Source of the DNA: Calliopum simillimum
Lineage: Eukaryota; Arthropoda; Insecta; Diptera; Lauxaniidae
Direction of reading: 5' to 3'
DNA: 64,000 nt
Assembly: GCA_951812925.1 (NCBI GenBank)
Contig: OX638368.1
Location: 160,752,492 to 160,816,491, forward strand
Each line of letters begins with the position of its first letter. The first letter of the stretch is position 1. This document shows, one piece after another, positions 49,141 to 58,768 of the stretch. Both the position numbers and the translations under genes were made by a program. Under the pieces are notes generated by a model. That model did not search any database, was not told where the DNA came from, and worked only from the letters and a program-made list of their open reading frames with translations.

Positions 49141-50116
49141 AGACGAAGTTGATGGTGGTGCTGATGTTGTTGTTTTTGTTCTTTACTACGCTGATGCGTA
49201 GATACGTTGCAGCAATAAGTAGAAAAGAACAAAATCAACTTTAGACGGGTGCTTTGTTTGAGGAATGGACTGCAAATCGAACACCATCGTGGAATGCGTG
49301 TATGTATCGGTGTATAACAGTTGCTGCAACATGCATGGCGCGAAACTGCTGTATTACAGGGCCTTGAACAGAATAGACAACAAAAACGACAGCACCAGCA
49401 CCAGCAACAACATGATAAAGAAGATGTGTAATGCGCTTTGGAAGATGACGAGGAAGACGACAGAGCCAAGTGAAGTGTGGTTGAAAATAGCGCTGCGTGA
49501 TGTTGGCAAAGAGGAAATTGCATTGTTGGAGACTCGACGATGTGTTGCTCCGTTGCTCAGTCTTGCATCACGAGGCATATAATGTACTTTCATCTATATG
49601 TATGAATAGGAGTACTGCTGCAAGTTGCTGTTGATGGCGGCGAAGGAGGAGTGCAGCTGCAACAAGAATAAAAAGTGCGTGCATATACTTCCCATTCATT
49701 GTTAGTACCTCTGCTACGAACGTTGTTGATTCGCCATCAAACCAACATTTTTGGTTGAGTTGGAAAGATTTCCATCAAAAGCAGCGTACTGCGGCGTCAT
49801 CATCAACATTGTTGGGGAGTAGAGTAGTTTTTTTGGTTTATATTGCTGCTGTTATGTACTCGCATGCGTACATGTGAAGAGTGGTTTTGGGGCAGGAAGA
49901 CAGCGGAAACTCTGAATGATAAAGAAAACTTAAAAAAGCAAGTGAAGAACTTTGCCTTATGCCACATTCTCATCTGCATTAGCATCACCACTACCATCAT
50001 CAGCATCATCAACAACATCATCCATGCCCAGTGTTGACTTTTATGGAGCGACCCATGTCTGTATTTATGTCGATGCCAATGCATAGATATCATAAATGAT
50101 GCGCGAACAACATATA

Positions 50117-50136
50117 GTTGTTGTTGTTGTTGTTGT
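50117..50136. repeat. (GTT)n microsatellite
   Basis: Six to seven GTT units in a row. Confidence 0.95.
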
Positions 50137-50807
50137 ACTCAGTTGGAATATGCTAAAACTTTTGCTAAAAATGATGTTCGCTGTCTCTAGATTTTCTAGA
50201 ACAATACAAATTCGCATTGAATGAAAAAAGAGAAGCAAATCATCAAAGACATAAAGTTCAATACCGCTCATTCGCTGAGTTGACTTTGATTTTACCGATG
50301 TTATCTATGTTTTACAATATATTGTATGTCATGTAGTTTTAAGAAGTACTTCTATTAGATACACTTGTGTTTCAGAGATAATAAAGCAAATTGTTGTGTG
50401 AAAAGTAGCGAAATGATGGAGAAATTGGTTCAGATGTCTCTTTTTAGGCGTTGACATCTAGCGACATACACTCTATCTCTTGGAAGTAATCATAATGTGT
50501 GGCAAGTGACTTGTAACATTGATCTAAATAGTGGTTTCTTATTGAATGGACCATGAACATACTGATGACAAGTCTTAAGGCAATGGTTTTCCGGCACAAT
50601 TTTGAGAAAAACGGGAAAATATATCAGAAAATGGCCTTCATGAAATAACAAACTTAATACTGAATCCAAATCTGGCAGCAGAATCTGCACTATTTTATAT
50701 AATCTATACTTGCATACATAAAAACGTTTTGTAACGCTTTGGCGCAAAATAAATCAAACCGATTTTAAAAATTTTTGTTTTTAAAATATATTATTTCGAC
50801 GCCACAA

Positions 50808-51845
50808 ACGAAAAGTAGGATGTTTCATTTCTTCCATGAAAAATAGGATGTTTTATATTCTTGGACGAAAAGTAGGATGTTTCAAAATTTTTTACGAAAA
50901 GTAGGACGTTTCATAATTTGTTACGAAAAGTAGGATGTTATAAACTTTTAGACGAAAAGTAGGATATTTCATATTTAAAAAGGGTGAATCATATCATAAG
51001 TGCATATAAAAATTTGTTAACTTAATTTATGTATTTAAATGAACCTTAATTTCGCTGTGAGCTTCTTTTAGCTTATGCATGAAATAAAATGCTCATGTCA
51101 TTAACAAATCTGCTTGAATTTTTATTGTTTTGATGTTCAACCTAAACATTCATTAGCGGAAATAGTCAAAATAAAACGTGGATTAGCCTAAACAAAATTA
51201 CAGCAATTACCTTAGTGTTAAACTTATCTCAAAGCTGAATTTCATAAAAATCAATGCTGTGGCTGAGCCGTGAAAGCGTTTTTTCCATTTAGGGGCGTGG
51301 CACCACCCATTTAAAAAAATATCCAATGTACTGCCCCCCTTCACAGCCTTTCCAACAAAATCAAAAATAAATCTACCGAATATATATGAATATATATATG
51401 AATATATTTAGGCATAGAAAATTACTGAACCGATTTCGTTTGCCTATTTATATATAGATATATTAAGTATTCTCATCGTTCCTTCACTTAATAACTAATA
51501 CCTGAAATTAATATATCATTAACATAAGGAAATTGATGTAACAAAATATGAAACACCCTAGTTTTAGCCAAAAATATGCCGCATGAATCAACGACAACCT
51601 ATTTTTCGTGCAAAACATCGAAACGTCCTAGTTTTCTTCCAAAATGTTTAGACATCCTATTTTTCGTCATAAAATCTTTATTGTCCTACTTTTATACATA
51701 AAACTTCGAAGAAACCTAGATTTTATCATATTTAATGAAACAACCTAGTTTTCGTCCAAATAAGTTTGAAACATCCTACTTTTCGTCCAAGAATTTATGA
51801 AAACCTTGTTTTCGTAGGAGAAATGAATCATCCTACTTTTCGTCT
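50808..51845. mobile_element. Foldback-like element with opposed arrays of a 29-bp repeat
   Basis: The left array has six units of ACGAAAAGTAGGATGTTTCA spaced 28-29 bp apart (50,808; 50,836; 50,865; 50,894; 50,923; 50,952). The right array has about ten inverse units, TGAAACATCCTACTTTTCGT and variants, at about 51,550-51,845 with a spacing near 30 bp. This layout, long inverted ends built of short tandem repeats, is that of Drosophila Foldback (FB) and Galileo elements. The middle, about 570 bp, holds a copy of the dispersed GGGGCGTGGC repeat and no frame. No FB transposase is present. Confidence 0.85.
51205..51470. repeat. Dispersed transposon-like repeat with AAGCGTTTTTTCCATT and GGGGCGTGGC, copy 3
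   Basis: Has TTTCATAAAAATCAATGC, AAGCGTTTTTTCCATTTAGG, GGGGCGTGGCACCACCCA and CCGATTTCGTTTGCCTATTT in the same order as the copy at 38,508. It lies between the two arrays of the Foldback-like element. Confidence 0.75.
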
Positions 51846-51890
51846 CATGCGTCGATTTGTGCTAAAGAATAAAGTTGTATGTATATATAT

Positions 51891-53880
51891 GGGTTATTCT
51901 CAGATAACTGTACTTTTTGTGTCCTCTGGCGATTTCACCTATACAGTAGGCTTTTTTTCACAAAAAATGACGCTATAAGTTAGAAACTATGTCTTTCTAA
52001 TAGAGCGGATCAATTTTACCACCAAATAATTATTGGTCTTCTGTGAAAGTTTGCATATATACCCCAAATGTCACAAACGTGGCATGTCCTACCCCTACTT
52101 TTTATAAACAAAACGATGAAAAACGATCCAAAAACAGAAATAGAACAGAAAACAAGTTACCACACATATTAAGTAAATACTTAAGGCTACAATATTCTGA
52201 GCTCATCTGCAGTTTTAAATAATTTTTAGGGGGCACAATTTCGAATTGAAAACTGTCCCCTAGTTTTGGAAAAAAAAAATTTCTTGAAAGCATTATGCTA
52301 CTACTGCATGGTACTACTGTTTCAGTCAATAGATTGCAATACATATGCATTAATTCTGATCACTATCCATCACCCAAAGGTCATCATGTCCGAACGCGTC
52401 CAAAAAGAAATCTGTTTGCGTTTTATAGGGCAGTTTATAAACAAAAACAGTTTTTTCTAAAAATTATGGTCACAAACGTGGCACTCGGCACTCCCAGGTA
52501 GTACATTTTATTTTATGAATGAAACAATTTTTTTGTAGGATTTGCATACATGACCCCAAATTCTTTCGGAAAAATCTGGAACTCAAAAGCGTGCTTTACA
52601 ATGAGCGATAAACTGCAAAAATGTCACAAACGTGGCGCATCAAAAATGTCACAAACGTGGCACTTTTTATCAGTCTGCAAAAAAACATATTTCGATATAA
52701 AGTTTGAGTATACAGATGTTTCGTTGAAGGCTATTAATTATGTTTTTAATACAAAAATTTGTCTACACCATCAGAATACTGAGTTATCCTTGCTCAAAAG
52801 TGAAAAAATCACTGTTTTGACATCTACTTAAAGCTATATAACAAAAACAACAACATGTAAAATTAATTTTTGTCAATAGATTCAGACAGCCAAATTTATT
52901 GTCAACAAGACATAATTTACCGTTTTTCAATTGGATTCCCAGCTTCCGAGTTATAAGCGTTTAAAGTAAGGACATCTTTCGATAACATACAAAGGATTTT
53001 TCGAGACCGAAAAGTTACAAAAAATCAAGTTTTATTATTTTTATCAATAACATATTTAAATAAAAAAAATTCATGACCTTGCAGACCATAATCGGATGAA
53101 AAATGACAGTTCTATGCTAGATTTAGTGAATGACCCTACTAAACTATTGCTTTGCAAATTAACAGAATCAAAATTTCATCTGTTCATTCACTAAATCTGC
53201 AATAGAGCCTTATTTTTTCATCCGATTTTAGTCTGCAAGGGCTTAAAATTTTTGTGATAAATTATATTTTTGATAAAAATAATAAAACTTACCATTTCTG
53301 TTAATTTTTCGGTCCAGAAAATCCTTTGTGTGTTATTGAGAGGTATCCTTTTTTTAAAGGCTTATAACTCGGAAACTAGGAATCCAATTGAAAAACGGTA
53401 AATTATATCTTATGGACAATAAATTCGGCTATCTGAATCCATTGACAAAAATTAATGTTACTTGTTGCTGTTTTTGTTAAGTAGATGTCAAAACTGTGAT
53501 TTTTTCACATTTGAGCAAGGATAACTAAGGATACTGATGTAATAGAAAAAAATCAAGATCAGATTCGTAATTAGGAGATCCTTATCCACCATAAACGGCT
53601 ATAAAAACAGAGGACAGGAAACCATAGTTGATCGTTAGGGCGGTAGGGTATAAAAAAAATGGACCACTGGAGACATGACACTGTTGCAAAATTAGTCTTA
53701 AAGTGTAAATTTGAAATTATATGCAATATATCTCTCATCAAAACGCTTCAAAACCATAATTTTTCCATACTGTGGCTAAAATGCCACAAACGTGGCAATT
53801 TGGTCACAAACGTGGCAGCAAAATTTCATAATTTCGACCTCAAAGCTGTAAATTCACACTTGTAGTTGATCTACTTAAAA
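51891..53880. mobile_element. Composite non-coding element with six GTCACAAACGTGGCA motifs and an internal hairpin
   Basis: GGGTTATTCT after ATATATAT at 51,891 resembles the end of the 33,357 element. Inside are six same-orientation copies of GTCACAAACGTGGCA (52,070; 52,469; 52,623; 52,648; 53,783; 53,803), flanking the hairpin at 52,769-53,539. The right end was not found; 53,880 is only where the related sequence seems to stop. The assignment as one element is inference. Confidence 0.45.
52769..53539. mobile_element. Foldback (hairpin) element, 771 bp
   Basis: The arm 52,769-53,133 is inverted at 53,184-53,539 around a 50-bp loop. Shared blocks include CATCAG at the tip, GAGTTATCCTTGCTCAAA, GTTTTGACATCTACTTAA, TTACCGTTTTTCAATTGGAT, TCCGAGTTATAAGC, AAAGGATTTT and TAGATTTAGTGAATGA beside the loop. 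It is diverged by roughly a tenth, with indels. Non-coding. Confidence 0.88.
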
Positions 53881-54007
53881 GGTGAGTTTTAGGAGTGTGT
53901 TTACACAAGATAGCATGAAGAAACTTGCAAAGATCCAAAAAAATTATCTGCCAATTTTACAACTCGAAAAAGAACAGTTATCTAAGAATCTTTGTATTAA
54001 TTTGTTG

Positions 54008-54047
<40 letters not shown>
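54008..54047. repeat. Poly-A run of 40
   Basis: Uninterrupted A tract. It could be the tail of a retro-inserted sequence on the plus strand; the flanking sequence shows no recognised element. The length in an assembly is unreliable. Confidence 0.9.
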
Positions 54048-54049
<2 letters not shown>

Positions 54050-54084
54050 CGTCTGATTTCACTTTGTTCTTCTGTTTGATACGC

Positions 54085-54300
54085 AGAGAAGGAGGCGTGG
54101 CAGGTATGAAAAAGTATATATATATTCTTGATCAGCCTCACCATTTGGGTCAATATAGCCATTTCCGTCTGCCTGGCTGGCTGTCCGTCTGTGGAAATAT
54201 TTTTCCGTTGAAATCATTTTTTTTTTTCGGAGCAAGATGAAATTTTGTATGCTGCTTTCGTCAACATAGTTAAATTGTCTAATTAAAAATGAGTGAAATC
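54085..54300. repeat. Transposon-derived dispersed repeat (TTCTTGATCAGC ... CCGTCTG...CTGTCCGTCTG)
   Basis: GAGGCGTGGCAGG, then ATATATTCTTGATCAGCCTC, then ATATAGCCATTTCCGTCTG and GGCTGTCCGTCTGTGGAA. This order of blocks is a frequent dispersed repeat in fly genomes. It stops about 30 bp before the 3.7-kb element at 54,331. Confidence 0.6.
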
Positions 54301-54613
54301 TATCAACGGACAAGCCTACCGCAACACTTAGGGGCTGTCCATAAACTCCGTGACGCTAAAATTCGCTAAAATGAACCCCCTCCCCCCCTATGTGACAAAA
54401 AGTGACGCTGGACCAGACCCCCCTAGCGTCATGTGACGGTAACCGAAACCCCCCCCCCCTACCCATATTTTTTTTTATGCATATACCAGTGCAAAAGTTG
54501 TTTAAGTTGCCTTTTGAAGACACTGATATGTTCGTATTTTCACGTACGATGCTAAATAGCAGAAAAAATATGTTCTCATTATAAGTTTCTATTTATATTC
54601 CTACTAATGTATC

Positions 54614-54851
54614 GAGCCCTAACCGTCAAAAAGGCTTAACCGACACGATTTCAGTTTTTTGAAAGAAATCGATAACTCGCGTCCGTAGCATCTTTCCTTC
54701 AAATTTCGTGACTGTAAATAGTACCATTACGAAGTTATAGTGGAAGCAATTTTGACTTTTCCACTACAATGTATGCAAAGAAAATTCAAAAAAAAAGTTC
54801 TACTGTAAAATTTGTTTTTTGTCGGTTAAGTCTTTTTGGCGGTTAAGGCTC
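54614..54851. mobile_element. Nested MITE, about 240 bp, with 31-bp inverted ends
   Basis: GAGCCCTAACCGTCAAAAAG at 54,614 and its inverse (reverse complement of 54,821-54,851, GAGCCTTAACCGCCAAAAAG) match over about 31 bp with three mismatches. TAT is present just outside both ends. No frame. It lies inside the 3.7-kb element. Confidence 0.7.
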
Positions 54852-54977
54852 AATATAGTTGCACTAGTTTTGTCCTTTTTTTTTTGTTAATCATTATTTT
54901 TGTATGCAAAAATTACAAAACTAATATTTTTAGTGGGTAATCAATCATTAAAGTTAGTTTTTATTAACCTAATTGAT

Positions 54978-55430
54978 GAAGCCTCTATTCCGACTAAATT
55001 GATGGGGTTGCATCAAGTTGAACTATACTGTGGAAGAGTACGCGGAATGTAGACGAAGCTGTTAAAAATTAAATCCAGAAAAGACCTTTCAGTGGTGCCG
55101 TAATTTAAGAAAACGGCCGAAAGTTAAGAAAAAATCTTTGAAGCCCCTATTTCGAGCAAATTAATATAGTTGCATCAAATTGAATTTTACTGTAGAAGAG
55201 TACATGGAATGTAGATGTAGCAGTTAAAAATCATATTTAAAAAAGTCCTTTCAGTTGCATCGAAATTTAAGAAAACATCACGCGGAACTCGTGTAGCGTT
55301 CTTATTTTTAGGCCTTGATTTCAATTATATTAAATAGAGTTCCATGAATTTAAACTTAACTATGAAAAAGCTCACAAAATTAAGTCAAGAACACTGTTTA
55401 GAAATATGTCATTCGTTCACTTTCTTATAA
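54978..55430. repeat. Tandem repeat of about 162 bp, three copies, inside the 3.7-kb element
   Basis: Copy 1 starts GAAGCCTCTATTCCGACTAA at 54,978, copy 2 starts GAAGCCCCTATTTCGAGCAA at 55,140, and a weaker copy 3 starts near 55,313 (GGCCTTGATTTCAATTATAT). Shared internal blocks are GTTGCATCAA, TACTGTRGAAGAGTAC and CCTTTCAGT. Confidence 0.75.
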
Positions 55431-55707
55431 CTGATGTAAATTAAAAAGAAAAGCATTCAATTCTTTTTTTATAAAATTTTCAATAAAAAATTTTAAATGT
55501 TCGGGCAAAGGATAAAGGTAACACCTGAACCAATAAAGCTAAATTTTGCCAAACTTACAAATTTATTCTCAATGACCCTTTAAACCAATTTCTTCAACAA
55601 AATTTAAAGTTTACTTTTTTTTAAATTTCTCATAACTGTGACAAACTCAGTGCTTTTAAACGTATAAAAATTTAGAGAATTGAAATGATTGAGTTACATT
55701 AAACACA

Positions 55708-56200
55708 AGCAGGCCTGACGAGAGGGGGGGGGGGGGTAAGGGAGGATTCCCCCAGGCCCGAAGTTTTTTGGAGGGCCCGGACCTAAGCAGAAATTAATTA
55801 AATTTGTAGTAGTTTTTTGCATGCATGGATTTCAAAGGCCCTGCATGAACACGATACAAGCACTTGAGAAAAAGCCCGGGCCCTCACAATTGTTTTTTTT
55901 TTTTTTTTTTTGGAAAAGAGAAAATACAAAGATTGTACATTGTCTGCTTATTTGAGCTTTTTGGTCAAATCTAGTAAGATTTTTTTTGTTTGACTTAACT
56001 TACTTTCTTTTCATTCTAAGTACTGCACTTATACATTATTTTGCAGAATTTTTTGTGCTTCTAAGCTTGCTTGTGATTTATGACCCTTCACGGGCCTCTT
56101 AGCTTAAGCCTTTTTTGGTTAGGTTAGAAAGGCGGAGCCCTTCACTGGAAAGTAGAGCCCCGAGGGCCAAGAAAAAAACCCGAGCCCGTGCCCATCTTTA
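55708..56200. repeat. GGCCCGGG-rich repeat block with a G13 run
   Basis: GCAGGCCTGACGAGAG, a G13 run (55,724-55,736), GGAGGGCCCGGACC, GCCCGGGCCC and, near the right edge, CCCGAGCCCGTGCCCATCTT. The reverse complement of that edge (AAGATGGGCACGGGCTCGGG) looks like a hAT-type terminus. A separate nested insertion is possible but its ends are not resolved. Confidence 0.4.
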
Positions 56201-56499
56201 CGCTCAATTATAAAAAAATAAAATTCATAAAATTAATATCCTTTTACACGTTTCATAACTTAAAAACTGGGAGGTACCGAATCCTGCCTTTAGTAAAATA
56301 TTAAATTTAATTCTTAAATTGAAGTATTTAAGAAAAAAAAAGTTAAAAATGTTATCGGTTAGTTCTCTCTTATTCCATCTAAAACTTAAAAAGGCGATTT
56401 CCCAAATTTTTAAAATAGACTTAAAAATGACAATCCGCTTTAACTTTCGCCGTAAATTCGAAATTACTGATCTTTTCAGAAACATTCTTAAATAAACTT

Positions 56500-57330
56500 T
56501 TATGGAGAGTTACTAGGCCAACATTATCTTAGAAAGAAAATAAAATTTGTTGCAGAAAAATAGCAATTTTTTAAGAAAAGTTTTATGACTTTTTTTCTAG
56601 AAATTGGTTTTTTGCAATTTTCAAAGAGCGGAATATTTGTCTGGAAAATCTTAGGTTGAAGGGAAATAAATGTAGATTAATTAAAAAATAAATTATTTAA
56701 ATACATAAAATTTTTAGATTATGGAGCCTCAAAGCTATAAAAATATAATTTTTTAGTGTTTTTTTTTCCCATAATTTTTGATTTGTTTGCTTGTCACATC
56801 TTCTAAACTAATTTCGGGTCGCTGAACACGAAAATAGCTTTTGTTTTCGATTTGTTTAAGGCCGCTCCTGCACAGACTATTGAAAATTTCGATTGTCGAG
56901 CTCACCACCCAGGAAAAAATTTAAATCAAGTGATCTCCAAAAAGGTGTTAAAATGTGCTCTGAAGTAGTCTTGTTAGATTTAAAGGAAAATCATACAAGA
57001 CCATTTCATGTAAAACTAGCAAAAAAATTTCTTGCTTCCAATAAAGTAGAAAAAATTAAAATACCGCATTTTTCAAATTTTGAGTCCAGCTCTATACATT
57101 AAGAATTAATATTTTTAATTAATTTTTTCTTTTCAATTAATTTTCATTCAATTTCATACAATATAGGATTTCCAGAACAAATATTCCGCCCTTTTAAATT
57201 TACTTATAAAAAACCATTTTCTAGGCATGAACATTTTCTTAAAAAATTGCTATTTTTGTATCAAAACAGCAACAAGTTTAATTTTTAGACCAAAATCTTC
57301 TAAGAAGATAATGTTGGCCTATATATTCTC
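56500..57330. repeat. Internal inverted repeat of the 3.7-kb element
   Basis: 56,500-56,720 is inverted at about 57,110-57,330. Shared blocks are TAGGCCAACATTATCTT, AAATAGCAATTTTTTAAGAA, GGTTTTTT and GCGGAATATTTG. About 390 bp lies between the arms, including an unremarkable 69-codon frame. Confidence 0.75.
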
Positions 57331-58034
57331 TACAAAGGTTGACTTAAAGACACCTCCGAAAAAACCAACAGTTTTGAAGTTATGGGTAGTTAAAAAAATT
57401 ACCTTATTTTTTGACTTTTATTTTATGAATATGAGCGGAAAGCAAACAAAATCGCAACTTTACACATTTCATACATATATCTCGCGAGCATCCTTGCGTT
57501 TACGGAAAAACAATATTCGCCCGACGATGTGATAGTCTCGAGTAAAAAAAAAATCTGGTAGTGGAGGGGGCCCAGTATACAATTACTCCACGCCCCTGAA
57601 CACAAGTTCAAATTTTTCTTTATATAAATACACTAAAATTCTTATTTATACATGTTACACATTTATTCTATAATCAGGTCAAACACTGAATACACTTTAG
57701 ATTCGACAATCGTAAGAACTACTTAAGTACTATTATTGAATTTAAAAGATTCGATTGTTAATTCGAAGTTCGTAGAGTCAAAACGGGCTTTAACATCCAA
57801 TAACGATACTACTCTGACTACCAAATCGTAAAAAATTGAGAAAATAAGATGTTATTCTACCTTTGAATAACTTAAATTTAATTTTAAATTTTTTTCTTCT
57901 GAAAAATAGGTTATTTTAAAAGCCGTCCCGTGACGCTTGCTCGAACCCCCCCTCCCCCCTGTGACAAAAAGTGACGCTTGCTCGAACCCCCTCCCACCCC
58001 TCGGAGCGTCACGGAGTTTATGGACAGCCCCTTA

Positions 58035-58672
58035 GAGAATTTTTTGAGATAAAACCACTAAATTACACATTAATACTACGGATAGTAAGCATAAGCTTCG
58101 AGCAGTAGCTTAGTTGATTCGGACAAGAGGGCGTGGCACCTCCCATAGAAGAAAAATTTTTATAATGCTGTAGTACAAGCATTATTTGAGGAATGCAGTT
58201 AAATTAAACTCGTCTTCCATTTTCTACTTCATATTTATCTTCTACTTCTTTTGTATTAAGTGACAATTGTCAAAGTTCAGAGGTGCCACTTGACCAAAAG
58301 CAGCCAAAATCGGTAGCGTTTCTGTGAGTAATATAAAGCAATTTTAGTTTTATTTTTTTTTTTTTTGTTTTTGCTGCGAATTACACCCAGTGAAAAATTT
58401 AACAAAACCCGAGCAACGCCGGATAAAATGTAAAAAAAATCCTTAGTTCTGGAAAAAATATTTTTCCAAGTGACTGTTTAATTGTTGGAGATAAACTAGG
58501 GTCCGACTTTTAAAAATGGCTTACTGTTAGTCTCTTGAGGATAATACGATTCAACCAAAGTGACATCCTAAACTAAGAAAATGTTTTATGGTCTCTTATT
58601 TCCAACTGTCTTAAACATTTTTCTTAAAAAATGGACAATGCTAAATTCCATATGAATTTTGAATTTACTCAC
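58035..58672. other. hth intron directly downstream of the RWCRREW exon
   Basis: Contains GAGGGCGTGGCACCTCCCA at 58,128, another short dispersed-repeat match, and oligo-T at 58,352-58,366. The 150 bp nearest the donor look single-copy, with a small near-palindrome (AATTCATATGGAATT). Confidence 0.5.
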
Positions 58673-58768
58673 CAGGACTACCGAGGAAGACTGAGGAATA
58701 TAATCGTCTAGAGGCGTCAGCATTTCTAGCTTCGGCAGGAGAAGACCATTCTCTTCGACACCATCGAC
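58673..58768 (-). CDS. hth: homothorax coding exon, linker between the Meis domain and the homeodomain (RWCRREWSSP... exon)
   Basis: On the minus strand a pyrimidine-bearing acceptor ending TTACAG precedes the exon, and the donor is CCTG|GTGAGT. The exon is 96 bp: 2 nt completing a codon from the upstream exon (probably Gly, G|GT), 31 codons, then one G that pairs with AC of the next exon to give Asp. The peptide starts RWCRREWSSPAEARNADASR and ends LYSSVFLGSP. This matches the conserved linker of insect Hth between the Exd-interaction domain and the homeodomain; from memory Drosophila has SPAD where this has SPAE. Reading past the donor meets a stop within two codons (Pro-Gly-Glu-stop), so intron retention here would truncate the protein before the homeodomain. 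A 3.7-kb transposon ends only about 640 bp downstream of the donor. Confidence 0.95.

Larger units (their letters stand above)
47725..50800. other. Non-coding intronic stretch with trinucleotide repeats
   Basis: Contains (GGTT)4 at 48,921-48,939, a GAT/GAC tract at 49,113-49,140 and (GTT)n at 50,117-50,136. The long opposed frames near 49,074-49,582 come from these trinucleotides. 48,500-50,100 is the least AT-rich part of the window and looks single-copy, so it is a candidate regulatory island. Confidence 0.45.
54331..58031. mobile_element. 3.7-kb DNA transposon with perfect 27-bp inverted ends and TTA flanks (PIF/Harbinger-like)
   Basis: GGGGCTGTCCATAAACTCCG (27 bp in all, to 54,357) is matched exactly in inverse at 58,005-58,031. 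TTA flanks both sides (54,328-54,330 and 58,032-58,034). A 3-bp TTA/TAA duplication with G-starting ends fits PIF/Harbinger; the assignment rests on these two points only. Behind the ends are GTGACAAAAAGTGACGCT boxes with C-rich spacers on both sides. The interior has no intact transposase: the longest frames (for example 56,893-57,102 and 57,227-57,532) carry no domain I recognise. It contains a nested MITE, a tandem repeat and an internal inverted repeat, listed separately. Confidence 0.85.
38421..58672 (-). other. hth: hth intron, 20.3 kb, between the RWCRREW exon and the microexon
   Basis: Complete intron with GTGAGT donor at 58,672 and TTTTTGCAG acceptor ending at 38,421. It holds a candidate MITE near 39 kb, two decayed coding transposon relics at 46.5-47.7 kb, and a dense block of foldback and inverted-repeat elements from 50.8 to 58.0 kb. 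Between 40 and 46 kb and between 48 and 50.3 kb it is mostly single-copy-looking with trinucleotide repeats. Confidence 0.9.
12924..58768 (-). other. hth: homothorax (hth) gene, internal part: three coding exons and two complete introns
   Basis: Three minus-strand exons splice in one frame and read as consecutive parts of Hth, the Meis/Prep-class TALE homeodomain protein that binds Extradenticle, brings it into the nucleus and acts as its DNA-binding cofactor. Exon order is 58,768-58,673, then 38,420-38,397, then 13,072-12,924, all with AG acceptors and GT donors. The introns are 20,252 bp and 25,324 bp; very large introns are normal for this gene in flies. The exons for the N-terminal Hth/Meis (Exd-binding) domain are upstream of 64,000, and the exon(s) for helices 2-3 of the homeodomain and the C-terminus are left of base 1. 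I looked for the reverse complement of the WFINARRR-coding region in 1-12,900 and did not find it. Identity rests on recognised protein sequence, not on a database search. Confidence 0.95.

Noticed and set aside
49074..49582. Overlapping 149- and 105-codon frames on opposite strands
   Set aside because: Composition follows the GAT/GAC, CAG/CAA trinucleotide repeats; His/Ser/Cys-rich chance translations with no family motif.
50808..50971. Regular 29-bp repeat array resembling a CRISPR array
   Set aside because: Spacers are only about 9 bp, an inverse array follows, no cas genes, and the window is a fly gene; it is a Foldback-type structure.
56893..57102. 69-codon frame in the 3.7-kb transposon as a transposase fragment
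   Set aside because: No DDE or Myb/SANT-like motif visible; too short to assign.
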